Assembly: GCA_002722455.1 (NCBI GenBank)
Contig: PBMB01000019.1
Coordinates: 1-64,000 of the forward strand
DNA: 64,000 nt
Direction: 5' to 3'
Source of the DNA: Chloroflexota bacterium
Lineage (GTDB): Bacteria; Chloroflexota; Dehalococcoidia; Lucifugimonadales; GCA-2722455
Shown here: positions 8,235-16,081 of the stretch, piece by piece
Position numbering within the stretch: the stretch's first letter is position 1
Layout: the number at the start of each line of letters is the position of its first letter
The notes under the pieces: generated by a model
Seen by the model: only the letters and a program-made list of their open reading frames with translations
The model's database searches: none
What the model was told of the DNA's origin: nothing
Translations under genes and position numbers: made by a program

Positions 8235-8690
8235 ATGTATACAGACGGTTTTAATAAATTCAAAACTTTAGAAGAACTATTCTCAGAAAGTAGTTCTTGT
8301 TTTTCTGTTATGCCTGAAATGCTTGAGTTTGCGATTACCTTAACCCAAAAATATGGTTTGCCTATTGGTCACGGTTTAACTCGTGTCGTTTGGAATACAA
8401 ATAAGGGTCATGTATTCAAAGTCCCACGTTGTGACAAAGGTTCTCTTGACAATTCTTGGGAATCTTCAATCAGCATCGAGCAGACAGAAAAGTACGAAGA
8501 AGGGTATGCCAAAACAAAAAGCTTCTTAGTTAATGATTACCTTGTTTGTATTGCAGAACACATCACAATTGCGAGTAATTCAGAAATAGAAAAAGTTTTC
8601 GGTAAAATCCCTGACTGGACATATTTTATTGACTGTCAGCAAGTCGGATTCGATAAAAAAGGCTTCTTGAAAGCATACGATTTTGCTTGA
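8235..8690 (+). CDS. short protein-kinase-like protein, 151 aa
   Basis: The frame opens at 8205, but the ATG at 8235 lies properly downstream of the promoter (TATAAT just before 8205) and behind AAAGG. Residues about 55-75 read G-x-G-x-x-RVV-x-N-x-x-GHVFKVP, resembling a kinase glycine loop followed by the VLK strand. The end (QVGF-x-KKG-x-LKAYDF) resembles the short kinase-like proteins of phages. No HRD or DFG catalytic loop is visible, so activity is doubtful. The family call is tentative. Confidence 0.4.
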   Translation: MYTDGFNKFKTLEELFSESSSCFSVMPEMLEFAITLTQKYGLPIGHGLTRVVWNTNKGHVFKVPRCDKGSLDNSWESSISIEQTEKYEEGYAKTKSFLVNDYLVCIAEHITIASNSEIEKVFGKIPDWTYFIDCQQVGFDKKGFLKAYDFA

Positions 8691-8746
8691 TTTTTTAGTT
8701 TTTGTTTGTTATTCTTTGTTTGATTTAAATTGATAGAGAAATTATT

Positions 8747-9073
8747 ATGATTGGCACTACATTATACGCTGTTGGTTCTGACAATGTTATTTACCCTGTT
8801 AAGGTCACTAACTTCGAAAATAAAACAAAAGATGTTGATGCTGTTTATATTGAAACTATTGAAGAACAAGACAGTGATTTCTATGAAATCATTTTGAATG
8901 CAAGAAACAAAAAGGTTTATGTTTCTGAGCACAACACATTAGAAAGAAAACACTTTTTCAAAACAGAAGCAGAAGCAAAGGCGGTTCTTATTGCCTTTTA
9001 TGAAGAAAAAGAAGAAAACTTAAAATCACAACTTAAAACAATCAAAAAAACTTTAAATGAATTAAAAAAATAA
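8747..9073 (+). CDS. hypothetical protein, 108 aa
   Basis: A promoter TTGATT, 17 bp, TATTCT precedes it. The N-terminal half looks beta-rich. HFFKTEAEAKAVLIAFY repeats the F-x-[ST]-x-x-EA module, then a Lys/Glu coiled-coil tail ends the protein. Unrecognised. Confidence 0.75.
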   Translation: MIGTTLYAVGSDNVIYPVKVTNFENKTKDVDAVYIETIEEQDSDFYEIILNARNKKVYVSEHNTLERKHFFKTEAEAKAVLIAFYEEKEENLKSQLKTIKKTLNELKK

Positions 9074-9136
9074 CTTGCTTTTGCTTTTTTGTTGTCTTAT
9101 AATTTAACCATTGAAAACACATAGAGAGATAATATC

Positions 9137-9559
9137 ATGGGACGCACAGTTTCTATCCGTTTTAAAACAAAACAAAACACTCTTACTGCTATGAAACAAG
9201 TTCTTGACGCTGTAAATAAAGCGCAACGTAAAATTTGGCATTCTATTGCAGAAGATCAAGGTCTAAATACCATCGAGTTTTTACATGCTGAAAATCAGAA
9301 AGAAAACTGGAGTAATGGTGCTCATATTCACTCTACTGATTTTACAACTTTTGCCATTCTTTTTAAAATGGACGGTAAAGAAAAATCCATTCTAATTAAT
9401 GACTATAGTTGCGTGAATGCAAGTATGGGCTTTACAGAAGAAAACGCAGACTTTATGAATAAAGTCCTAGACGAATTGGAACACTTGGCAGATGAAACAC
9501 TACGTCTATACCACGAAGACGAGTGCCAACGAACTGTTCATTCTAAAACAGTTGCATAA
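9137..9559 (+). CDS. hypothetical protein, 140 aa
   Basis: The promoter TTGCTT, 17 bp, TATAAT and the Shine-Dalgarno AGAGAG are visible. The product is soluble with a basic N-terminus and acidic His-rich C-terminus. Unrecognised. The following gene starts 14 bases downstream behind AAAGGTG, forming a two-gene unit. Confidence 0.78.
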   Translation: MGRTVSIRFKTKQNTLTAMKQVLDAVNKAQRKIWHSIAEDQGLNTIEFLHAENQKENWSNGAHIHSTDFTTFAILFKMDGKEKSILINDYSCVNASMGFTEENADFMNKVLDELEHLADETLRLYHEDECQRTVHSKTVA

Positions 9560-9573
9560 TAAAGGTGTTGAAT

Positions 9574-9906
9574 ATGTTTAAAAGTATTATTCCTGAATCT
9601 TGGCAGTCTCTAAGAGAATCTTCAGAAAAAGGTTTAACTGACATTGCTCTTAAACACATTCAGATCTTTGAAAAAGAAGTCACACAAGATAACTATTCAG
9701 AATTTGCTCACAATGCACTAAAAGAAATGGCTGTATTTATGATGGATAATTCAAGTAATGGTGCAAGTGACAGTGAATGTATTGAAACAGTGATTGATTT
9801 CTTTACAGAACTACTTAACAACTACGTTACAGATCAAGAAAGCATTATTTGTGCATTTCAATATCATTTCTATAACGAAGTTGAAACAGAAAAACCCCTA
9901 TTATAA
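9574..9906 (+). CDS. hypothetical protein, 110 aa
   Basis: The GTG at 9565 in the same frame lies inside the Shine-Dalgarno AAAGGTG, so the ATG at 9574 is preferred. The product is an acidic helical protein of unknown function, cotranscribed with the preceding gene. Confidence 0.75.
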   Translation: MFKSIIPESWQSLRESSEKGLTDIALKHIQIFEKEVTQDNYSEFAHNALKEMAVFMMDNSSNGASDSECIETVIDFFTELLNNYVTDQESIICAFQYHFYNEVETEKPLL

Positions 9907-9951
9907 CAATAAGCTCTTGCCTTATTTAAGAGTAACCCCTATAAACCCATC

Positions 9952-9978
9952 GGCACTGCTTGCAGTGCCATTTTTTTT
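9952..9978 (+). terminator. intrinsic terminator
   Basis: GGCACTGC/GCAGTGCC stem and T-run downstream of the two-gene unit. Confidence 0.85.
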
Positions 9979-10044
9979 ACTTTTTTATTGCTTTAATTCA
10001 ACATTTTTGATAAGATATCAATAATTAAAATAATTGAGGTTATC

Positions 10045-10890
10045 ATGTTTGGGTTAATTAGCGATTGTCATCTTGAAGAAGTAAAATACTACTTTTCAAA
10101 ACGAAACACTCGAAAACACTGTGAAAAAATTGCAACTTTGCCTGTCATTCCAGAAGGCGTAAAGACGCTTCTTATTGGCGGTGATCTGTGTGAAGCTCGT
10201 GATACCGAACTTTTAGAAAAGACTTTGGGTTATTTCTCAAATGAATGTGAGAATGTTATTTACATTGACGGAAACCATGAATTTTGGAAAGAGGATATCA
10301 CTAAAGTCAAAGCAAAAATTCAAAACGTTGTTGATAAATTTGATAATGTTCATTACTTGAATAATAATTGGATTGAAATTGACGGTGTTAAAATCTTTGG
10401 CACTAATGGTTGGTGTGACTACGGTAAAGACGGTGGAGTAATCTCAGAGCTAAACAACATTTACACCACAATGAAAGTTCCTGCTGATTGTCGTAAAATT
10501 AAAGACCTTTCGGCTACTGGCACTGGTTGTAAACTTTCTGCCTATAAAGTTATTTCTCTTAATAAAAAAGCAAAACTTGCTGTTGCTGATTTTGTTAAAG
10601 AAGAAGGCAAGAAGATTATTTTAACTCACTTTGCGCCATTCGATAAAGCCGTTTATGACAAGCTTGGACTTTTCAATCGAAACTTTTTTGACGTTCGTTT
10701 TGATACTATTGGATTAGATATTAATGACTTTAAAGACATATCTACTGACGAGCTTATATTTGCACACGGTCATGTTCATTGTGAAAATGGCTATAATGTT
10801 GATGGCTTTGACGTATATCTAAATCCGAGAGGAACATTCTTTGAAGATATGGACGAATATAAAGTCTTAACATTTTCTTTTAAATCTTAA
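10045..10890 (+). CDS. calcineurin-like metallophosphoesterase, 281 aa
   Basis: All dimetal-binding motifs are in order: D-x-H (D7, H9), GGDL (45-48), GNHE (76-79), a lone His in LTHFAP (H195) and G-x-H in HGHVH (241-245). The family hydrolyses phosphomonoesters, phosphodiesters or nucleotides with Mn, Fe or Ni; phage members include protein phosphatases and nucleases, and the substrate here is open. Size fits a single-domain enzyme. Its RBS is TTGAGG; the gene has its own leader and no partner gene nearby. Confidence 0.88.
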   Translation: MFGLISDCHLEEVKYYFSKRNTRKHCEKIATLPVIPEGVKTLLIGGDLCEARDTELLEKTLGYFSNECENVIYIDGNHEFWKEDITKVKAKIQNVVDKFDNVHYLNNNWIEIDGVKIFGTNGWCDYGKDGGVISELNNIYTTMKVPADCRKIKDLSATGTGCKLSAYKVISLNKKAKLAVADFVKEEGKKIILTHFAPFDKAVYDKLGLFNRNFFDVRFDTIGLDINDFKDISTDELIFAHGHVHCENGYNVDGFDVYLNPRGTFFEDMDEYKVLTFSFKS

Positions 10891-10967
10891 TTTTCGAAAA
10901 TTAAGGTTTATTTCTCATTGTTTTTTTGATATAATTCCTTATCGTTATTTTTTATAAGTAGGGAATT

Positions 10968-11522
10968 ATGTCAAAAACATTCGACTATCAAGGCTTTCAC
11001 GCTACTGCTGACATTCTATTGAAATCATATCCAGAAGATATTGTTTCAATTGTTCGTGATTCTATCAAATATTCAAAATTAAATATTGTTGCTGAAAAAA
11101 TTCATGATTTTGGCGGTGCTGTCACAGGTGTCTGGGTTCTCAGTGAATCGCACTATTCTTTGCACGAGTACCCTGAACACAACTACATTACAGTAGATTG
11201 TTATACTTGTGGTGAAGAGGGTGATCCTCTTGCGGCTATTGAAAATCTTATCAAAACACTTGATGCACTTGTTGGTGTTAAAGATTTCAAAATTAATGAG
11301 CTAGATCGTGGTAATTTCGACAAATCAACACTTTCAATGATAGAGAAAGCATTTTGGAATACTCCTGTTTCAGAAGTGAATGAAATGCAAGAAAAAATGG
11401 ATAAAATTGCAAAATCCCTTAATCCAGAACAATTGAAAATGTTAGACGAAGTTATTACTTGGGTTGCTAATGAGCAAAGATGTGACGATAGTTACAACAA
11501 TGAAATGTTTGAGAGTGATTAA
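10968..11522 (+). CDS. speD: S-adenosylmethionine decarboxylase (SpeD/SpeH-type) proenzyme with C-terminal extension
   Basis: Residues 58-82 match the class 1B AdoMetDC signature. Autocleavage would fall between E60 and S61, giving a pyruvoyl from S61, with H66 and C81 spaced exactly as the processing His and catalytic Cys of known SpeD (S63, H68, C83 in Thermotoga). The enzyme normally makes decarboxylated AdoMet for spermidine synthesis; some relatives have become arginine or ornithine decarboxylases. Typical SpeD of this class is about 120-130 aa, while this one has about 55 extra C-terminal residues that look helical and acidic. No speE lies in the window. The next gene begins 1 base after the stop. 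Confidence 0.82.
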   Translation: MSKTFDYQGFHATADILLKSYPEDIVSIVRDSIKYSKLNIVAEKIHDFGGAVTGVWVLSESHYSLHEYPEHNYITVDCYTCGEEGDPLAAIENLIKTLDALVGVKDFKINELDRGNFDKSTLSMIEKAFWNTPVSEVNEMQEKMDKIAKSLNPEQLKMLDEVITWVANEQRCDDSYNNEMFESD

Positions 11523-11523
11523 G

Positions 11524-11832
11524 ATGAAAATTCATGTTCTCTCTCCACTTGGAGATTGTCGAGAAGTTAAACGAATCCATTTAAACAAACGAAAAAATGA
11601 TTTGCTTTATTCTTGCCCGAAATGCAAGGAAGAGCACTCTTACGTTGATAAATGGTTTCATTTAGAACCTTATGGCAAAAGCATTATGTGCGATCCACAA
11701 CGCTATCCTGTTGTTGACTTGGAATGCTCTAATTGTTGCTTTGTCGGAGTTTTTTTTACACTCAAAGAACTTGAAGAAGACCATATCATTGTCGAAGACG
11801 GGGATTTCAATTTAGTCGTCAAAAAACACTAA
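11524..11832 (+). CDS. zinc-ribbon protein, 102 aa
   Basis: The longest frame opens at 11464 inside speD, but the ATG at 11524, one base past the speD stop, is the likely coupled start. CPKC (31-34) and CSNC (68-71) form a two-knuckle zinc ribbon. No further family is recognised. Tight linkage to speD suggests shared expression, though not necessarily function. Confidence 0.72.
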   Translation: MKIHVLSPLGDCREVKRIHLNKRKNDLLYSCPKCKEEHSYVDKWFHLEPYGKSIMCDPQRYPVVDLECSNCCFVGVFFTLKELEEDHIIVEDGDFNLVVKKH

Positions 11833-11841
11833 ATCTTAAAC

Positions 11842-11872
11842 AAAAAAAACACCTTTCCAAAGGTGTTTTTTA
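11842..11872. terminator. bidirectional terminator
   Basis: A-run, ACACCTTT/AAAGGTGT stem and T-run sit between the converging 102-aa gene and the minus-strand gene ending at 11881. Confidence 0.85.
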
Positions 11873-11880
11873 TTAGTTGT

Positions 11881-12246
11881 TTATTCTTTAAAAGATTTTT
11901 TATAATCATTAATTATTTTACTTTTTAACCAAATTGCACATTCTCCAGTAATTTTATTAGCTTTATCGTCTCTCAATTCATAAGGGCTTTCGCAAACTAC
12001 TTCATAACCTGCAGCTTTTAATACTTCTTCTTCTGAAAAATCAATTTCTGGCTCTGATATGGACTCTAAGATTTCTTCAATTTTTTCAAGTGCAAATTCT
12101 TCTATTAATTTATCAGATTTAGACGCCATAAATCTGCAGCCTGTTTCTACGTTTTGTAAATACGCTATTTCAGAAGTATCAATATCTACATGAATTTTCC
12201 AACCATGTTTTTGCAAAAACTTAATTTGTTGATTCGATAAAGCCAT
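11881..12246 (-). CDS. hypothetical protein, 121 aa (paralog of the gene at 33688)
   Basis: The product aligns along its length with the 122-aa product at 33688-34056: FLQKHGW near the N-terminus, an N-x-ETG motif, FA-x-x-KIE, then GY-x-V-x-C-x-x-P and GECA near the C-terminus. The shared Gly-Glu-Cys and second Cys suggest a conserved site. Function is unknown. A minus-strand promoter with TATAAT lies at about 12280. Confidence 0.78.
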   Translation of the reverse strand: MALSNQQIKFLQKHGWKIHVDIDTSEIAYLQNVETGCRFMASKSDKLIEEFALEKIEEILESISEPEIDFSEEEVLKAAGYEVVCESPYELRDDKANKITGECAIWLKSKIINDYKKSFKE

Positions 12247-12388
12247 TTTAAGAACCTCTTTTCTTTTTTAATAGCCTTTATTATAGCAAAAATCACTTAA
12301 AAATTAAAGAATTATCTTTTTTTCTTGCTTTATGCTTTTGATTGTATTATAATTCAAGGACTATTGATTAAATATAAAAGGAAAAACA

Positions 12389-12994
12389 ATGAAAAACCTA
12401 AAACCATTATTGGTATTTGACGCTGATAAAGTCCTACTTGATTGGATTGGTGGTTTTTTATCTTTCTTAAAAGATACTGGTCATTGTGTTAAGCATTTAG
12501 AGCAATACATTGGCACAACTGCATTCTTAACCACAGAAGAAATGACAAAAAGCGATTGTAAGCGATACAATCGTGAAGTTTTAGATAAATTCGTTGAATC
12601 AGGTTATTTGCGTAAATTGGATACGTTCCAAGTCGATGCAAAAGAAATCCTTATGGAGCTTAAAAAAGAGTTTGATTTCGCTATTGTAACCTGTATTGGT
12701 ACTGACGAAGAAAGTATCAATCAACGTCACGAAAACATCGAGCTTCGTTATGGTGATATTTTCCTAGACGTTATCTGCATTGGTTTTCACGAATCGAAAG
12801 AACACCCACTTCGAGAACTTGCTAAAACTCGTAATGTCGTTGGTTTTGTTGATGACCGACCTAAACACTTGGAAGAAGCGATTTCAGCAGGTATCAAACC
12901 TATCCTTATGTCTCGTGGCGTTGACGTTTGTCCTGTTAACGCTGAACGATACAATGTTATTTCTTGTTTGAGTGAAATTAAAAACATTCTTTAA
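12389..12994 (+). CDS. HAD-superfamily phosphatase, 201 aa
   Basis: Motif I is DADKV (D11 nucleophile, D13 acid/base), motif II T101, a lysine near K137 for motif III and VDDR (D155, D156) for motif IV. A helical cap sits between motifs I and II. The arrangement resembles the 5'-nucleotidase (NT5C-like) branch, which removes phosphate from deoxynucleotides; phages use such enzymes in nucleotide metabolism. RBS AAAGGA. It has its own promoter (TTGCTT, 17 bp, TATAAT) and ends before the fused element at 13021. Confidence 0.8.
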   Translation: MKNLKPLLVFDADKVLLDWIGGFLSFLKDTGHCVKHLEQYIGTTAFLTTEEMTKSDCKRYNREVLDKFVESGYLRKLDTFQVDAKEILMELKKEFDFAIVTCIGTDEESINQRHENIELRYGDIFLDVICIGFHESKEHPLRELAKTRNVVGFVDDRPKHLEEAISAGIKPILMSRGVDVCPVNAERYNVISCLSEIKNIL

Positions 12995-13020
12995 ACTTAA
13001 CAACATTCATTAGGTTGATT

Positions 13021-13066
13021 AAAAGCCAATAATCTTATTGGCTTTTTTTGTTTTTTTTGCTATAAT
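13021..13066 (+). promoter_or_regulatory. fused terminator-promoter
   Basis: The stem AAAAGCCAATAA/TTATTGGCTTTT ends the HAD gene; TTGGCT in its descending arm (13038-13043) lies 17 bp before TATAAT (13061-13066). Confidence 0.7.
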
Positions 13067-13096
13067 TTCTATACTTTAAATCAATGAGATAATTTT

Positions 13097-13405
13097 ATGC
13101 TACGTATTATCCTTAACGACGAAATCAAATGTTTTCCATTTCTAGACCTTGAAGAAGCAAAAGAAATGCGAAAGCTTTACATTGATAAACTCAATGCAAA
13201 CCCACAAATCGCTGTTATTAAGTTAGAACACACTGATATACATCCTGTTCCTAATGAAAGTGAGAATAATTTTTACATTATTCTTCTTAAACGTAAAAAT
13301 GGTCGAATGGGTTTCCGTGATAAAGACAGTTATGTTTACTACGATCCAGAACAACCGTTTTACGACATCCTAGACGAAGAGGAAAAACAACCAAATGTTA
13401 GTTAA
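13097..13405 (+). CDS. hypothetical protein, 102 aa
   Basis: FPFLDLEEAKEMRKLY near the N-terminus is another aromatic-x-x-x-EEA module. The acidic C-terminus is unrecognised. Its end overlaps the next gene by 11 bases, implying translational coupling. Confidence 0.75.
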   Translation: MLRIILNDEIKCFPFLDLEEAKEMRKLYIDKLNANPQIAVIKLEHTDIHPVPNESENNFYIILLKRKNGRMGFRDKDSYVYYDPEQPFYDILDEEEKQPNVS

Positions 13406-14099
13406 TATCCCGTTTATTGTTTCCACCGAAGAAGAACTTAAAAAGTGCAAAGATAAATTAATGGCTGTTCGTGGTGAAGCAGGTGAAGATTTAGAAATTT
13501 TTGATTTTCAAAATAAAGTTCCCCAACACTGCACAGAATCATTTTTAGGCTTTGAAGATTCAACAGGTCTATATGACTGCCGTTTACGTAGTAAAAGTGT
13601 TTATTATTCTGTTGATCCTCAATTTGAACTGTTAAGTTACACAACTAATTTTCCACTGCCTGTTAAACTGGTTGAAAATATTCCTACTTTTTATGACGGG
13701 GAGTTCGAGAAACAAGAAGATTTATTGTGGAAACGATACGGATTCACTCGAAGTGTTGAAGATTTTATGACACTTATTGGAAATCAATTAAAAGAGTCAA
13801 AGCGAAAATTTGCTATTATCTTAAGTGAAGTTGAATACTACGACACTCTGTTTAATAAAAATGGGCGTATTTACCATACCGATCATTCTTCATTTGATTT
13901 AAAAGAAGGTGATAAACTGATTAATTTTAGTATTTACGAATTAAAAGAAAAGTCAGAATACACAGTCCCTAATGAAGAAAAAATGACAGCATTAGCTATT
14001 GTTATTCAAAGTGAAGATTTTAAAGAAAAAATTGATTTTCTTGAAAATATTAACAACAAAGAACTAACAGAGCAAAAATTAAAAGATTATCAACTTTAA
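13395..14099 (+). CDS. hypothetical protein, 234 aa
   Basis: It starts within the end of the previous gene, with GAGGA 11 bases upstream of the ATG. It begins with VSTEEELKKCKDKL, a helix resembling the neighbour's EEA segment. The rest is acidic and mixed alpha/beta with no recognised motif. Confidence 0.75.
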   Translation: MLVNIPFIVSTEEELKKCKDKLMAVRGEAGEDLEIFDFQNKVPQHCTESFLGFEDSTGLYDCRLRSKSVYYSVDPQFELLSYTTNFPLPVKLVENIPTFYDGEFEKQEDLLWKRYGFTRSVEDFMTLIGNQLKESKRKFAIILSEVEYYDTLFNKNGRIYHTDHSSFDLKEGDKLINFSIYELKEKSEYTVPNEEKMTALAIVIQSEDFKEKIDFLENINNKELTEQKLKDYQL

Positions 14100-14110
14100 A
14101 AGGCTAAATA

Positions 14111-14221
14111 ATGACATTAACAAAAACACAAGAAACAGAAGACCAAAAAGAACTGCGAGAGCAACACGAATCTGGTGTTGACATCGATACATTTATGCTT
14201 GCGTTCTTACACGAACAATAA
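14111..14221 (+). CDS. small hypothetical protein, 36 aa
   Basis: ATG 14111 follows AAAAGG and starts 11 bases after the previous stop. The product is very acidic (many Glu and Gln) with a hydrophobic TFMLAFLH near its end. Third gene of the unit starting at 13097; the terminator at 14238-14271 follows. Confidence 0.55.
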   Translation: MTLTKTQETEDQKELREQHESGVDIDTFMLAFLHEQ

Positions 14222-14237
14222 TTTATTTTTATTTTTT

Positions 14238-14271
14238 AAAGGAAGTTTTTGCTTGAAAACTTCCTTTTTTT
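14238..14271 (+). terminator. intrinsic terminator
   Basis: AAAGGAAGTTTT/AAAACTTCCTTT stem with a T-run ends the three-gene unit. Confidence 0.85.
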
Positions 14272-14340
14272 CTTTAGTGATGTTATGATATTTGTATCCC
14301 AAAAAGAAACCTTAAATAAAAAAACTTCGGAGAAACAAAT

Positions 14341-14628
14341 ATGTTAGAACAATTTATGATCGCAATTAATGGACTTATCGCAATCGCTCTAACTCAACTA
14401 CCTGTTCCTAAATCTTGGGTTAAATTCGCACCTGTATTTGGTCTTATTGGTCAACCATTCTGGCTAATCTCTACATACCAAAATCAGCAATTTGGTATTT
14501 TCACTGTTTGTTGTTGCTACTTAGGTCTATGGTCTATCGGCATTTATCGTTCTTGGCTTGCAAATGACAAAGAAGGTTGGAAAGATTTTAAAACCAACTT
14601 TCAAAAAACTGAAAAACTAATTGGTTAA
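14341..14628 (+). CDS. small inner-membrane protein, 95 aa
   Basis: CGGAG precedes the ATG. Three hydrophobic segments are likely (about 5-20, 28-46 and 50-70), with GLIGQPFWL and LWSIGIYRSW near membrane borders. This GQPFW...W pattern recalls PnuC-like or other small three-helix phage membrane proteins, but the match is weak. Basic and acidic residues follow the last helix, suggesting a cytoplasmic C-terminus. Confidence 0.7.
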   Translation: MLEQFMIAINGLIAIALTQLPVPKSWVKFAPVFGLIGQPFWLISTYQNQQFGIFTVCCCYLGLWSIGIYRSWLANDKEGWKDFKTNFQKTEKLIG

Positions 14629-14876
14629 AAAATTACTATTCATTAACTTTGCAACAAGTTGCAATTAATTTTAATAAAGCATTGTTATTTCGAATCAAAA
14701 AAAAGAAATTTTAGCCAAGCCATTTCGCTTTGGTGTGATTATCGGGACTTAAAGAGAGTAGCATTGCTGCTCTCTTTCTTTTTTGCTGACTCAAAACCTT
14801 ACTATATAGATGTTAAACTTTTTTATTTCATTCTTTTTAAAGATGTGGTATAATTACCTTTCTCTATGGAGGAATT
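14629..14876 (+). other. intergenic region with possible small RNA
   Basis: A TTGCAAC/GTTGCAA hairpin (about 14648-14663) comes first and a strong terminator ends the segment at 14781. An in-frame stretch at 14659-14853 crosses both the terminator and the next promoter (TATAAT near 14849), so it is not considered coding. A short untranslated RNA is possible. Confidence 0.3.
14751..14783 (+). terminator. intrinsic terminator
   Basis: AAAGAGAG and CTCTCTTT pair around a GCATTGC-type loop, followed by a T-run. Confidence 0.75.
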
Positions 14877-15332
14877 ATGGATCTATTAAAAAAATTAAAA
14901 GAAATTTCTGATTCTGACCTTAAACTACCCGTTTTCATTCGTATGTCTACTTTTGTTGGTAACATCAGAAGTGTTGATGTTGTCAGTTCAAAAGTATTCA
15001 AAAAAGGAGACGGCGAGCTTTGTCAGGTCTTATCTTTGCGAAACTCAGACTTTGACAAAGATTATATTCAAAATTATTGTGAAGCTAAAGGTGTTGAATT
15101 AGAATATGATGAAGACGAAGGTTATTTAGAAGACCTTTGTATTGACCCTATTGAATCAATTGAAGAATTAATTGCCGATTTAGAACTTAATCTAAACAAA
15201 AACATTCAAGATATTAGATATAGCGCATTAACAGGATTATCAGGCAAAGAGTATGTTATTACTTCAATTAATAAAGATGTTTATCATATGTTTGGACTTC
15301 CAAATGATTGTTTTATTATAGAAGTTAAATAA
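14877..15332 (+). CDS. hypothetical protein, 151 aa, tandem paralog A
   Basis: GGAGG is placed ideally before the ATG. The acidic product shares layout with the next gene: LLKKLK at the N-terminus, a beta-rich middle, then an I-x-x-LE-x-x-x-N-x-x-x-D-x-R helix. A local duplication is likely. Function unknown. Confidence 0.78.
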   Translation: MDLLKKLKEISDSDLKLPVFIRMSTFVGNIRSVDVVSSKVFKKGDGELCQVLSLRNSDFDKDYIQNYCEAKGVELEYDEDEGYLEDLCIDPIESIEELIADLELNLNKNIQDIRYSALTGLSGKEYVITSINKDVYHMFGLPNDCFIIEVK

Positions 15333-15342
15333 AGGAAATATC

Positions 15343-15723
15343 ATGAATCTATTAAAGAAATTAAAAAACATTCCTAATGATAAAAGACATTTAAATCTTT
15401 ATCATCATTATCCTAAAAAATATTTTAGAATTACAGAGATTAGTTCTGAAATTGTTAGTTTTTATGAAAAAGACAAGAATCTTAAATATCAAAGTATCTT
15501 TTTCAAATATGATAGTGAAAATATTTTTACGAAAGATAAAGTTAAACCATTAACTATAAATGATATTATTGAAATTTTAGAAAATACCATTAATGAAAAT
15601 GTTACTGATCATAGGTTCTTTTATATTGGTATGTCTGACTTAGTTTATCAGTGCTCTGACACCATTAGTTATAATACAGATGAGGAAGGAGAAAACGAAT
15701 GCTGTTACGTTATTCACAATTAA
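15343..15723 (+). CDS. hypothetical protein, 126 aa, tandem paralog B
   Basis: It starts 10 bases after paralog A with AAAGGA. MNLLKKLK, the I-x-EILE helix and V-T-D-x-R-F repeat the order seen in paralog A. The rest has diverged. No terminator until 15828. Confidence 0.75.
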   Translation: MNLLKKLKNIPNDKRHLNLYHHYPKKYFRITEISSEIVSFYEKDKNLKYQSIFFKYDSENIFTKDKVKPLTINDIIEILENTINENVTDHRFFYIGMSDLVYQCSDTISYNTDEEGENECCYVIHN

Positions 15724-15827
15724 TTATTTTCAAAAAAGTTGATTAAATCAGGTTTTTATAGCAAAGAAACAACCAACTTTGAACCTATAGGTTGTTGCCT
15801 AGAAGAATAATTTCATACAAAATATTT

Positions 15828-15857
15828 AAAACGCAAGAGGCAACTTGCGTTTTTTTA
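15828..15857 (+). terminator. intrinsic terminator
   Basis: AAAACGCAAG/CTTGCGTTTT stem, six-base loop and T-run downstream of the tandem paralogs. Confidence 0.8.
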
Positions 15858-16032
15858 TGGAATTTATAGCATAATTTAAATTAAGGATTATTCGCTAAAA
15901 CAAACATAAAAAACATTAACAACAGCTTAGTTCTTAAATTAATATCCCTTCCATTCAGTTTGTATGACTTCTATTGTATACCTATTTTTTGCTATTTTTA
16001 CCATTATTAGATTAATTTTTTATTTTATTTAA

Positions 16033-16064
16033 AAAAAAAGACTACCCGAAGGTAGTCTTTTTTG
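16033..16064. terminator. bidirectional terminator
   Basis: AAAGACTACC/GGTAGTCTTT with A- and T-runs on either side; it terminates the minus-strand gene 16082-17356. Confidence 0.85.
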
Positions 16065-16081
16065 TTTTATAATTTACGAAA

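Larger units (their letters stand above)
15724..16081 (+). other. gene-free stretch with structured 3' UTR
   Basis: No ORF with a credible start is present. AACAACC and GGTTGTT around 15768-15796 can pair. The terminator hairpin at 15828-15857 has loop AGGCAA (15838-15843), which complements TTGCCT at 15795-15800, so a pseudoknot is conceivable. From 15868 to 16030 there is AT-rich sequence with promoter-like pieces but nothing definite. Confidence 0.35.

Noticed and set aside
14659-14853. ORF of 64 aa between the membrane protein and the tandem paralogs
   Set aside because: It crosses a strong terminator and the next promoter and lacks a ribosome site.
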